Origin: Harmonia axyridis
Lineage: Eukaryota; Arthropoda; Insecta; Coleoptera; Coccinellidae
Length of the DNA: 64,000 nucleotides
Direction: 5' to 3'
NCBI RefSeq assembly: GCF_914767665.1
Contig: NC_059502.1
Span: 5,890,001 to 5,954,000 of the forward strand
Shown one piece after another: positions 55,001 through 64,000 of this stretch. The translations under genes and the position numbers were made by a program. Position 1 is the stretch's first letter. Every line of letters starts with the position of its first letter. Under the pieces are notes generated by a model. That model saw only the letters and a program-made list of their open reading frames with translations, was not told the origin of the DNA and made no database searches.

Positions 55001-55957
55001 TTAGAAGATGGAACCATAATCGAATTCAAGTATAAATTGCAAGATGGTTGTAGGACACTGATTAAATTGAATAAAAACGTGAGTTATCTTCACTGCATTG
55101 GACCTGGGTCGTTTCCAGGTCATCGAAATAATGAAATTTCAAAGAGTTCTCTTAATTCTAATTATGGAGCTATAATAGTTGTCCTAAATGATATGAATGA
55201 TACGAATATTCATATTCTTTCAGAAGAAGGCCATATCAAGAGATTTTCATGGGATTTTGTCATATTCCAAGTGTTCCCAATGGATTTCCAACATCTCTTA
55301 TGTATAGATGTAACCGGAGGTATTTTTATAATTAATCTCAATGAAAAATCGGAATATTACAAATTAGTGAATTATGGCGATGGTAGTAAATCCAGAAAAG
55401 TGTGTTATGCAGATTTTTGCAGCAAGAAAAATTTGGTGGCTATCCTATTCGAAGAGAAACAATATCAAGCATATCATTTGCAACTTTTGAATACAACAAA
55501 AGAAGTATTCTATACTAAAAGTATTAAAGACTTCACACCAACCTGTTGTACCTTCTCATACTTCGGAGAATTGTTGGTTTTAGGGAGTAACGATGGTAGA
55601 ATAATGGTTTTCAATCTACAGAAGAACAATAATAACATCAGAATTTTGAATGCCTCGGATTTTTCAATAAAATTCATGCAGTTCTCAAAAAGTGAATTAC
55701 CAATCTTGGTGATTGTTGGAAGAGAAGTGTCTTGGTGGAATTTGGAAAGTTTCCTAAGTGAGTGTAGTAACGAAAATGATGTTAACTTTGATTTAGGGTT
55801 TTGGAAGAGAAAGGCTGTTCATCAAGAAGTACCAAATTTACTTCAAACAGTCAGTTTGTATAGCAGTGCTGTTCATTTTTCTGTTTCTGAAAACTTTGAA
55901 ACGTTTCTTGTGGTAGATGAGGAGAGTAGAATATATGTGATAAAATGTTTGAAATGA
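52037..55957 (+). CDS. Dark: Apaf-1/Dark homologue (CARD, NB-ARC, WD40)
   Basis: Apoptosome scaffold that activates initiator caspase after oligomerisation. 1306 residues in one uninterrupted exon. Residues 1-90 form a helical CARD-like domain (LIEKLKNIVDHDDVVNHL, KEYKKIWKTD). NB-ARC follows: P-loop GRIGEGKS at 141-148, Walker B SLVVLD at 223-228, KGHPTTLSLLG at 302-312 (GxP motif), and a winged-helix IHDL at 432-435. The sensor-I region reads IIITYFKN, without the Arg of the usual TTR. From about 620 to the end are WD repeats (for example FQGHTELVFDLKVADDNSCFLSVSKDHTVKVW). Its size is in the range of fly Dark (about 1440) and human Apaf-1 (1248). The absence of introns over 3.9 kb contrasts with its neighbours. 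Confidence 0.93.
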   Translation: MTSTLYKQILENTSLIEKLKNIVDHDDVVNHLISKDIISEKEYKKIWKTDGNKIDSIFMTLKTKKTVKEIRESFNILKSLYGNEFENELEESKQSLVDSIHQRGGFPKINVNTYISRISQEKKIKEKLGTIRWNNSLVVFGRIGEGKSYLVCECLRDIDLIYHHFSSKLFWINVGECENGSNILQPLTRLLRMINPKKTKLYELDELITEIGKIFATQEYKNSLVVLDNARSLEVIETFQRIGCKLIIITYFKNVKNADFVEINLGFTLNETIKLFSQYLSTPIENLSLYLDDIKEIHELCKGHPTTLSLLGVFLSCKRQHALEDKGLWNYIKEKIDKGEIEDLGNDNVSIIHTNFYKALKMCIDTINTEEVKQLYYQFAVFPKDANISTEVLEVFLNKKSTEVWKIMDHFEDRSLINSFYNNRKKIYIYVIHDLFLYYLKNETQDRKIEFHRKLIESYESRYEYHTLPDDNYILLFLGYHLKHAEMFDRFKKFLDLKFIEHKIKKVGVINMEQDLKMYKDQIIGGSADLKLKWEKCLKFIRDNKNELRQLEKRDIIQLALPTLLDDAQTLMDRNKANSIDKLYFTTKLSAGRLKSSYEFPMEEVATSLAHCFYNNVPKILIGLNNGDVLLYCSQTNKKSDRFQGHTELVFDLKVADDNSCFLSVSKDHTVKVWPFFNQRMSLDGIQNVASSPKCVQNEHFDAFSPGKKHNFKEFMYNKDGEYIISANFSNRYDEVKIMCTSTNYGKVIIWNVPTKEKLCIKTETGIPARNIHFSNDNSKIYYTSQGQIEIYEYKDRKLNYSDSIDTEDINRLYVTDRNTLIVIRSRSVVMYESPYESKDILFEDEEDIVCSSFAKDEYLAIGVNKNVFLYNISNGQLVEQLKHEKAVMLMTMDILKDDDNITSMISMKFDNNNMQQYSIMLQHYEQPRNEQKLVTTFWKNNVPRLALALDHKDLRIQYEFNTINEKEMPCRISLITFSPCGNIIILALEDGTIIEFKYKLQDGCRTLIKLNKNVSYLHCIGPGSFPGHRNNEISKSSLNSNYGAIIVVLNDMNDTNIHILSEEGHIKRFSWDFVIFQVFPMDFQHLLCIDVTGGIFIINLNEKSEYYKLVNYGDGSKSRKVCYADFCSKKNLVAILFEEKQYQAYHLQLLNTTKEVFYTKSIKDFTPTCCTFSYFGELLVLGSNDGRIMVFNLQKNNNNIRILNASDFSIKFMQFSKSELPILVIVGREVSWWNLESFLSECSNENDVNFDLGFWKRKAVHQEVPNLLQTVSLYSSAVHFSVSENFETFLVVDEESRIYVIKCLK

Positions 55958-57683
55958 GTGTAATAATTATAATCAAATAGTTTTTATTTGAGAAAATTGT
56001 GATTTGGTTGTTTCATTGTGATTTAAAAATTTATCTTTAGATTTGTTTTCTGTTGAATTTCATTAGTTGATCCAGTTCTTTTTATCATGACTATTTCTTT
56101 ATGTTTTTTTTTCGACTTTTAAATGATTCTCAGATTTTCTTTTAAATGGGTGCCAAATAGTGTTTATTTGAATTTAATGTTGATTCCTGCACTTTTTTTG
56201 ATTATGTGAAAAGAATAAGTAATTTTATGAATTATTGCTCAATGAAATTGATGCTGCCTATTTCATAATCATATTGAAGAGTAATTTTTAACTCGTTTTG
56301 AGTGCTATACAGAACTTTTTTCTGAGATTGGAATGATGAACAAATATTGATATTATTTTATCTTAATTTATGCATATTTTTAAATCTATTATTTGTTATT
56401 TAACTTTGAGCTGACTGCATATTACCTATAAAAAAAATATATTTTCTTCAAATGCCATTTTTGTAGACTAGAAGTTAATAAAGTTCATTGAACTGAAATA
56501 TTGATAAACCTACTTAAAACTATTGTAAGAAGTTCAATATTTTCTGAATATGAACTCTAGGACAGTCAACTGAAGCAGTTCTGTTCAAGTCAGACAAAAT
56601 TATTATAGAGACTTATATTTTATATCTATTTTAAGACTATTGTCCAAGATTTTTAAACAATTTTGAAAATCTGCATTTTGTATTTGAATTATAATTGTAT
56701 TGTATTGAATTTGATATATTTGAATTATTTAAGATGATTATTTTATTGTAATTTTATACGTTATAAATTTTGAAGAATTATTCATTATTTGTTTATCTCA
56801 AACCCTTAGTTGCTTGAAACTGAATTCTCTCTCGCTTCAAAATAAGAATTCTATTACTGCAAAACTTTCAGTTATAGAACTTGGCGATGAAAAATATTTC
56901 TTTTGGTAAACTATTATGTCCTGAATTTTAAGTTTGTTAGTAACATTCTGAATTCGATATGTAATATTCATTATTACGGATCCAAATTCATGTCTGAAGA
57001 GCGCTGATACCAATCCTGATATCAAAAGTATTGAATATTGATGGCAACAATTTCGGAGAGAATTCTATAATTCCATCGGAAATTTGGAGCAATCACTTTA
57101 TTATGTTCGATATGCTTTGAATTTCTTCAAACGCTTGATTTGTTTCAAAGTATGTATTCTCCTCTCAATTATAGCAAGAATTTGAAATACTCATAACTCC
57201 TAAACTATTACATCTCAGCAGTAACTAAATGTTTTCAATTTCATTATTGTGCCGTATTGAGTTTATGAAATATGAATTTTTTCTTCCAAATGAATGCAGC
57301 GCTCTCATATATTCTGAGAAAACCTTTGGATATTGAATAGGTAATTTTTTTAAATTCTTCAGTGGTGGTTAAAAAATGCTTTTTCTTGTCTGATTCCATA
57401 TTATAGGAAAAAATAACTAACTTTTTGTACAATTTTGAAAGACTAAGAAGAATATCTGTAATGGGAAATGAATGATAGCTGTTAAATGATTAATATTCAT
57501 AAAAAAAATAGGGATTTAATACTTTAATGAAATAAAAATTATTAACAGTGAAAAATTGGTTCTAATTATTCTTTCCAAGTCATTGAACGGTTCAGCTTAC
57601 ACCAGAAAATACCTCCGACAATATTTCTTCCTATTATATACTTCACAAATATTTTTTCAATCCATAATCATATTGGTATTACT
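55958..57683. other. Long AT-rich convergent intergenic region
   Basis: Between the 3' ends of the Apaf-1-like gene and GOLT1. Probably contains the 3' UTRs. No repeat copy, exon or RNA recognised. Open frames at 56837-57432 have no features. Confidence 0.45.
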
Positions 57684-58314
57684 TCATACTCTTGTTCTTC
57701 CTGCATCTCCTGCTAATTTATCTAAAATCTGAAATTCATTTTGAACTCCTATTCGTTCAGAATAAAATCTAATACACTCACCATACTCAATCCAGGTAAA
57801 TTCAGAAATGTTCCTAGTATAGGTACTCTACGTAAGAAGTTTATTGCTACTGGGAAAAATCCGCTAAAAAATTGAGTTTCATGAGCAATTGAATTGCTGG
57901 ATGATATGTTATTACCTAAATAAAAGGAAAAATCCATAAATTTCCAAAATCATTCCAATGAATGCCCATCGCATCAAGATAAGAGTTACTCCAGCAAAAA
58001 AAGATAGAGCTCCTTTGATTTTATGACGTTGGAAAAAAAATCTAAGGGTCCTCTGAGGTCCAATGACACATGTTAATCCAGCAATGAATAAAAACTAAAA
58101 TATTAATGACCTATTTATTAAGGAATTTCAAAGAAAAGTTTTCTTACGTTTCCCAAAGCTAAGAGGCTTCTATCAAAAAATAGAAGAATTCCTACAAAAA
58201 TGAAAGAAATCCCAAACCCTGCTAAGCCTACTCCAAACTCTAAAAGAAACAGAAAGTAGGTAGGGATTACGTTTTCAAAGTGAACTTACTTTGAGCATCT
58301 GATACTTCAAACAT
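57684..58314 (-). CDS. GOLT1: Golgi transport protein 1 (GOLT1/Got1)
   Basis: Small four-pass membrane protein of ER-to-Golgi vesicle traffic. Five short exons: 58314-58290, 58239-58148, 58094-57916, 57863-57782 and 57728-57684, all GT-AG and in frame, total 140 residues (human GOLT1B 138). Recognisable stretches are MFEVSDAQKFGVGLAGFG, LLFFDRSLLALGN, FIAGLTCVIGPQRTLRFFFQ, RHKIKGALSFFAGV, MILEIYGFFLLF, GFFPVAINFLRRVPILGTF and LNLPGLSM, ending AGDAGRTRV. None of the exons is long enough to stand out alone. The gene was assembled from splice sites and family similarity. Divergent from NMD3. Confidence 0.93.
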
Positions 58315-58936
58315 GTTTGATTTATTACAATAATTTACAATTTCTCTTAGCAGTCGTTTAAAACCTATGTACTTAACCACGTCATACAATATTGAAGTAG
58401 CTAGTCTGCTCAAGAAATTGTAACCCTTTTTAATCAATTAGTCAAATTATTTAAATTATGCTTAAAGAAATTTCAATATACGACATGATCATCTCCCCTC
58501 CATTTCTGTTTATTATTATTTTTTCAGGATTTTATCTTTTATCATTTTTCCTCAATAAATTAGAGTGACGTTGAACACGGAATATACCTTAATTCACAGA
58601 TTGTTGTATGGTCAACGAAATTTTTTTATTGGGGATCTTTACGATTGTTGAATGATCAACAATAAACTTTGAAAGTACGTGCTTATTATGAACTGTAAAA
58701 CAAAAGTTTTGTCAATGATATGAGAATTAAACAACAAAATAAATTGAGAAAATGGGATAAGAGAATAAAAAAGAAAATACTTTATTCCTTGCACAATACA
58801 CAGTATTCAGTGATTTCGGATATCTGACGTTTTTGTCAGTTTATCATCTTCATTGAGATTTGGTGAGGTTATATATCTGATAAAAATTGTCATTTTTTAT
58901 TTGGTGAACATTGTGTGTCTTCTAATTTAATACAAA
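58315..58936. promoter_or_regulatory. Divergent promoter region, GOLT1 and NMD3
   Basis: 620 bp separating the two start codons. AT-rich, no repeats recognised. Confidence 0.45.
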
Positions 58937-60463
58937 ATGGATTGTGATAATTTCATGGTGCCTTCGGTACTTCAAAGAGAGCCTAACAAAATATTATGTT
59001 GTGATTGCGGTGTGCAAATAGATCCCAATCCTTCCAATATGTGTATTTCTTGCCTTCGTGCACGTGTTGATATAACAGAGGATATTCCAAAGCAAGTGGT
59101 CATCTTTTTTTGTAGAGGCTGCGAAAGGTATCTACAAACTACTACAGCATGGATCTCTGCAGCTCAAGAATCGAGAGAACTTTTATCTTTGTGTTTGAAA
59201 AAACTCAGAGGTTTGGATAAGGTTAAATTAGTAGATGCTTCATTTCTTTGGACCGAACCACATTCCAGAAGAATTAAAATTAAATTGACCGTACATAAAA
59301 CCTTAGATTCAGGACTTGTCATGGAACAGGCCTTTGTTGTAGAATATACTGTTAATCATAAAATGTGTGATGATTGTCATCGAGTAGAGGCTAAAAATTT
59401 TTGGAAAGCTCTTGTTCAGGTTAGACAAAGAGCTGAAAACAAAAAAACCATATATTATCTTGAACAATTGATTTTGAAACATAAAGCTCACTCCAACATC
59501 ACTGGAATGAAAACTCATAATGATGGGTATGATTTTTTCTTCTCTACAGAAGCTCATGCAAGGAAGTTTCTCGATTTTGTTAAAACTGTACTTCCTGTTA
59601 AGTACAGCCACTCCAAAAAATTGATTTCCCATGATATTCACAGTAACTTATACAATTATAAGTTCACTTATTTAATTGAAATTGTACCAGTAGCTAGGGA
59701 TAACGTTGTTTGTTTGCCGAAGAAAATGAAAAGTCAAATGAGTTATACTTCTCCAGTTTGCTTAGTGTCTAAAGTCTCTAATTCAATCCATTTGATTGAT
59801 CCAAGTTCTTGTAGAATGGCCACAATAACTGCTAATGAATATTGGAGGAATCAATTTGAAAGTATCTTTTCTCCAAAGCAACTTATTAAATATTATGTTT
59901 TGAATATTGAGCCTGTGATGGATAAGGATCGATCATTTTACCCAGATCCGAAAGCATTCTCTAAAAAACATGTCTTAGCCGATTGTTGGATTGTTAAAGA
60001 GAGTGAATTGGGTATATCTGACAATTCAATCCATGTAAAAACACACTTAGGACATATTTTGAAAGTTGGTGATACTGTGCTTGGATATGACCTGGCAAAT
60101 AGTAATGTTAATAATCCAATCTTTCAAAAAATTGATAATAGCGAAGTTCCTGATGTAATATTGGTGAAGAAACACTATGATCATTCCACAAGACGAAGAA
60201 ACAGAACTTGGAAGCTCCAACACATGGCTGATCCTGATCAGGGTCTCAATTTGGAAGACGACTATTATGAATTTTTGGACGATTTGGATGAAGATCCTAA
60301 CTTGAGGAAAAACATCAATATTTTCAAGGACAAAACAAAAACAATTCCTGTAGATAAGAATGATGTTATAGATGAAAGTGCTCCATACGTGACTTTAGAA
60401 GAGATGTTAGATGAAATGACCATTGATGACGTTGAAATGGCTGATGATGAAATGGAAAACTAA
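58937..60463 (+). CDS. NMD3: NMD3, 60S ribosomal export adaptor
   Basis: Adaptor that binds the nearly mature 60S subunit and recruits the exportin CRM1 for transport from the nucleus. Single exon, 508 residues (human 503). The N-terminal zinc-binding region has cysteine pairs at 21/24 (CCDC), 36/39 (CISC), 59/62 (CRGC) and about 143-146 (CDDC). NHKMCDDCHRVEAKNFWKA and LYNYKFTYLIEIVPVARDNV lie in conserved blocks. The C-terminal quarter is acidic with LEEMLDEMTIDDVEMADDE, the region where the family carries its nuclear export signal. Convergent with TSR3, whose product acts on the 40S precursor. Confidence 0.96.
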   Translation: MDCDNFMVPSVLQREPNKILCCDCGVQIDPNPSNMCISCLRARVDITEDIPKQVVIFFCRGCERYLQTTTAWISAAQESRELLSLCLKKLRGLDKVKLVDASFLWTEPHSRRIKIKLTVHKTLDSGLVMEQAFVVEYTVNHKMCDDCHRVEAKNFWKALVQVRQRAENKKTIYYLEQLILKHKAHSNITGMKTHNDGYDFFFSTEAHARKFLDFVKTVLPVKYSHSKKLISHDIHSNLYNYKFTYLIEIVPVARDNVVCLPKKMKSQMSYTSPVCLVSKVSNSIHLIDPSSCRMATITANEYWRNQFESIFSPKQLIKYYVLNIEPVMDKDRSFYPDPKAFSKKHVLADCWIVKESELGISDNSIHVKTHLGHILKVGDTVLGYDLANSNVNNPIFQKIDNSEVPDVILVKKHYDHSTRRRNRTWKLQHMADPDQGLNLEDDYYEFLDDLDEDPNLRKNINIFKDKTKTIPVDKNDVIDESAPYVTLEEMLDEMTIDDVEMADDEMEN

Positions 60464-60857
60464 AATTTTGGGTTGAATTTAATTGTGTATAACAGAAGAT
60501 ATTATGTTATTTAAGGTAGACATAAATGTTTTATTTTTGATTTTCTTGAATTACCGTTATTGATGTTATAATATGAACAAAAAGTTTAATCATGATAAAA
60601 AATGTATGTTAAATCCATTGAAAAAAGATATCAAACAAAAATTATTATATTTATCATTTTCTCAAAGTATTGCATAAAATGTTTATTTTATGGGATTTCA
60701 GGTATTCTATAAAAATTTTTTCTTTCATTAAAGTAAAGAAGTCAATGTTGCAACATGGTAATCCAATTTTCTTAGTGATCTACCAATCATGCATTTCCAA
60801 TCTGATATTTTTTGATCCATTGATTTCTCATGATTCGAGTTTTTTTTTCATTCATAT
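60464..60857. other. Convergent intergenic, NMD3 and TSR3
   Basis: AT-rich 3' flanks of both genes. Nothing else recognised. Confidence 0.5.
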
Positions 60858-61657
60858 TCAGTCTTCTTCATCAGATGATTCACTTTCTGAAGGAGGAAAG
60901 TCTGGCATATCTTAAAAAATAAAACATTAGTATTTTAAATATTATTTGTTTTTTGTTTCTTACCTCTACGTTGTTGTTGGCTTTTTTTGATATCCTCTAA
61001 GTATTGATTTTGAGCTGCTATAACCTCTTCACTATTTGCACACTCCGAATATTTGTCCAAAAGTTCCTCATTTAGTTCTAAGAAGGAATGTCCCCAAGAA
61101 AATTTATTAAGATAAAACCTTGCATTACTTTTGAATCCAACAATGTACATTGTTGCAGCTAAAGCCTCTACACAACTCAATTGGCATGGTTTTCCATAAT
61201 TTATAGGATTTGCTGCAATCAAGAATGGCAACAATCGACCACAGGTTGTTTTTAGACTTGCAATTGGCGTTTCATCTATTTTGGCCCATGAACAATCCAC
61301 AACACAAACACCTTTATTTGAAACTATTTCCTTATCAGCAGGACTAACACATTTAGATCCTAGTGGTGTCAAAACTACTCCGTGAAATTTTTGCTTAATT
61401 TTCAAAGATTTTATTAATTTCATGCGTTCTAATTTTCTTCCTGAACACTTCTTTGGGTCACACTGATTGAAATCCCACATTGCCACAGGGAATTCGGCCA
61501 TCTCTAGTAAAATAAAATGTTTTATTTATACAAATTCAAGTAAGTTTATTCCCAAAAAACATTAGTCACTTTAATATTTACCTTCCTCTTCTGAAGACTC
61601 TTCATCAGATGAACTACTCAAATTTAACTTTTCAACATCATTCGAAAGATTTTCCAT
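60858..61657 (-). CDS. TSR3: TSR3, 18S rRNA aminocarboxypropyltransferase
   Basis: Transfers the aminocarboxypropyl group of S-adenosylmethionine to the hypermodified pseudouridine of 18S rRNA during late 40S maturation. Exons 61657-61582, 61503-60964 and 60910-60858, 222 residues. Exon 1 encodes an acidic start (SSSSDEESSEEE). Exon 2 holds MWDFNQCDPKKCSGRKL, CVSPADKEI, VVDCSWAKIDETP, RLLPFLIAANPINYGKPCQL and SCVEALAATMYIVGF. A donor GTAAGA after RR in QQQRRG splices to a third exon encoding DMPDFPPSESESSDEED. Reading straight through would give a false end GKKQKTNNI. An acidic C-terminus is typical of the family. Divergent from Abi. Confidence 0.95.
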
Positions 61658-62156
61658 TATGTTTCGCAATCTAATCACAAAATAATGAATAAGGAGTGAT
61701 ATTATTCTACCAAGCTAAGATAATCTTATTAAACTTTATGCAGTGTAGATACTTTGGTTGAAAATAAATATTTTGTTCTTTGTATTTTGGTTAGGTTTAC
61801 GATCACAGATTTAGATGTTAACACAGAATATTATATATAATTTTTTGGCAAGGTCATATAATATATTTTAATTTCATCAGTTGAATTTAATATGTGAAAA
61901 GAATGAAGAAAATTATAAAGCTACTATCTTTTCATTTAATTTTTGTGCTGTATTAAAAATGTCAATTTCATAAAAAAAAATTTTTTATTGACAGCTGTCA
62001 ATCAAAGAACTGTCCCAAAAAAGTTCTGTACACTTCGGATATCTGATTTTGAAGGAATATTTTTACTGGATTTCGGGTGGAGTCCCTTTATATTTTTTAC
62101 TGATATAAATATGGAAAACTGACAATTGAATATATTTTGTTTCTTTGCCAGTTATT
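61658..62156. promoter_or_regulatory. Divergent region, TSR3 and Abi
   Basis: 500 bp between start codons. A CTTTGCCAG acceptor-like sequence at about 62143-62151, just before the first Abi ATG, suggests that an untranslated Abi exon lies further upstream. Confidence 0.4.
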
Positions 62157-64000
62157 ATGAACTTTGCATTTCATCAGCACGGAAGTCCAGGTAGTGAATC
62201 AGGTGTTGTTAGTGATTGTGATACAATGGCGGATCTAGCTACTTTACTTCGTCAGGAAATCCCTGAGGGACGTAATAGCCTAACCGAAAATCACACAAAT
62301 TTAGAACGAGTAGCCGAGTATTGTGAAGCTAATTATTTTCAGTCTGAACATAAAAGGACGGCTCTCGAGGAAACCAAAAATTACACTACTCAATCTCTGG
62401 CCAGTGTGGCATATCAAATTAATACACTTGCTTATAACTTTCTTCAATTATTGGATTTGCAAACATCCCAGTTAGCTGAGATGGAGAGTCAAATGAATCA
62501 CATTTCGCAGACTGTTATGATACACAGGGAAAAAGTTGCTCGTAGAGAAATTGGTGTATTAACGGCTAATAAATCGACTAATAGACAATATAAAATCATT
62601 GCTCCTGCCAATCCTGAAAAACCGATTAAATATGTGAGAAAACCAATTGATTATACTATTTATGACGATATCGGACATGGAATTAGAAATAATGGTACAC
62701 CTAAACAAAAACTGAGAGGATCAAGCCAAGGAAGCATTCAATCCCTAAATTCGATGGTTGGTAATTCTGTTGGACCAGCCCCAACTACCAAGCCACCAAC
62801 TCCACCACAAGTTTCCCGTGCACCTAGTAAAGCTTCAATAACTGGTACATTAACTAAAAATAGTAGGGATTATAGAACACCTCCTGCAGTAGCCCCACCT
62901 CAGGTGCCAAGCCACTATGCCCCAAATTATCCTATGGGACATCCCAGGAGAGAAAGAGGTCCTGGTTACAGTACACTGCCACTTACTTCTTCTAATCAGC
63001 AGGTGACATCACCTCCACAGGTAATTTTTTCTAGAATAGCTTTTCATGCGAGATTCTAGAGTTGAGATTGGTAAAGTTTTTGAGTGATAAAAATTTAAAA
63101 AGAATTGAATGATTGAAATCAAGTAAGTTATGAATGAGAAGCTTCTTTAACTCAGCAAAAAATTGAGATTTTATGGAGCTCTTTAATCGGATTTTTTGCT
63201 TTAAGCCTCCTAAATCACAAGAGATTCATTCTAACTTAATAAGCTGTTTTTTTATGTTTTGAGGAAATGGAAAACCATTGTGTAAAATTGTCACTGTTTT
63301 TATTTAGATAGAATCATTGAATAAAGATTATAGTAGGACAATGCCGTCAAAATTTGATTGGATCGTTTATCAGCGACATCTAGGAAGGAATAGCGAAATT
63401 ATTCAAAATGTCTAATACAAAGCAAGCCTTTTTCTCTTTAGTACCAGACCACGAGAGTTCAGATCGAGATATTGAAGTTTTAGTGATGCAACATTTGTTG
63501 TTGTTTGAAAAATGGATAAAAACGAGTTTCGTGAATTTGGAAAAAAATGTGTTTTTACTGGTTAGGCCCGAGACTAAAAAGCCATACTGAATCAAACCTG
63601 CTTCAATCTTTCCCGTTCCTTCTCAGGTAGTTCATATAATAACCAAAAGAGGTCGTTTTTTAGGGATACATTTGTGGATAGTATTGCTACTCCTCTCTAG
63701 ATGGCGCATAATTCGAACTGCCTTGTTTTACTATATTATTTATATCCAAATTCTTAAAATAGGAGATCAGTTTCTTTTTATTGAACAAAGTTTGTGAATG
63801 TGGCTCATTTTTTAGGTTGGCATGGTTATGCCTATGAACATGCAGCAGCAGAATATGCATCCACAAACTCCTCCTCCCCCACCACCTGTCAGTGCTGGGT
63901 ACATCGATGACCGTCATATGAGCATGCCACCTCCACCGTCTCCATTGGTGAATCAAGAAATCATCCTGCCGAACAAGAATCAGCATCATCCGATGATGAT
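62157..64000 (+). CDS. Abi: Abl interactor (Abi), 5' part
   Basis: Subunit of the WAVE/SCAR complex that drives Arp2/3 actin nucleation and is an Abl substrate. Coding exons seen: 62157 (or 62226) to 63020 and 63816 to the window end, both phase 0. The N-terminal domain is clear: MADLATLLRQEIPEGRNSL, YTTQSLASVAYQINTLAYNF, MNHISQTVMIHREKVARREI, and KIIAPANPEKPIKYVRKPID (the homeo-homologous region). It is followed by a Pro/Ser/Thr-rich linker and a PPPPPP stretch in the second exon. The C-terminal SH3 domain lies beyond the window. MADLATLL at 62226 matches the start in other animals; the ATG at 62157 would add 23 residues. Confidence 0.95.

Noticed and set aside
63408..63590. 60-codon open frame inside an Abi intron
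   Set aside because: No splice sites keep it in the Abi frame and no protein family is recognised; likely chance.

Overview
This is AT-rich animal nuclear DNA. Short GT-AG introns of about 45-60 bp, the closest recalled homologies of its genes (Drosophila scully, Nmda1, Dark, Abi) and an abundance of Tc1/mariner, hAT and foldback elements point to an insect. A beetle is my guess only; no species can be named from the sequence. All coordinates and exon joins were derived by hand from splice motifs, reading frame and recalled family similarity, with no database search.

Positions 1-30,000 are almost gene-free and repeat-dense. The only host coding exon I can support is the first coding exon of a rhodopsin-like GPCR on the minus strand (7112-7466); the rest of that gene lies beyond the left edge. 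The remainder is a transposon graveyard: a long-inverted-repeat MITE family (MITE-A, five copies, each carrying CRE-like TGACGTCA sites), a second MITE family (MITE-B, two copies), four copies of a DD41D mariner-like element that all lack the same middle part of the transposase, a frameshifted DD34D mariner, a broken Tc1 (DD34E), and remnants of other ITm transposases, a hAT, a non-LTR retrotransposon and possibly a Crypton-like gene. There are also several foldback structures. Two GC-rich islands (21.7-22.06 kb and 27.2-27.5 kb) are not explained by these repeats.

Positions 30,700-40,400 are gene-dense: two tandem HSD17B10/scully-like dehydrogenase genes (the proximal intact, the distal with a frameshift and without the catalytic lysine), a coiled-coil gene of Spc24/Spc25-like layout, ABHD13, an omega-class glutathione S-transferase and ribosomal protein L18. 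Positions 40,400-44,000 are again repeats, including a three-level nest of elements with clean 8-bp target-site duplications.

Positions 44,000-64,000 hold housekeeping and signalling genes: PAK1IP1 (60S biogenesis), folliculin (nutrient signalling), a Bax-inhibitor/TMBIM (Nmda1-type) protein, an intronless Apaf-1/Dark homologue, GOLT1 (Golgi traffic, five exons recovered from splice sites), NMD3 (60S export), TSR3 (18S rRNA modification) and the 5' part of Abl interactor (Abi). Ribosome biogenesis is over-represented (RpL18, PAK1IP1, NMD3, TSR3), and several genes are arranged head to head over short intergenic regions. I found no tRNA, rRNA, CRISPR array or prokaryotic system.
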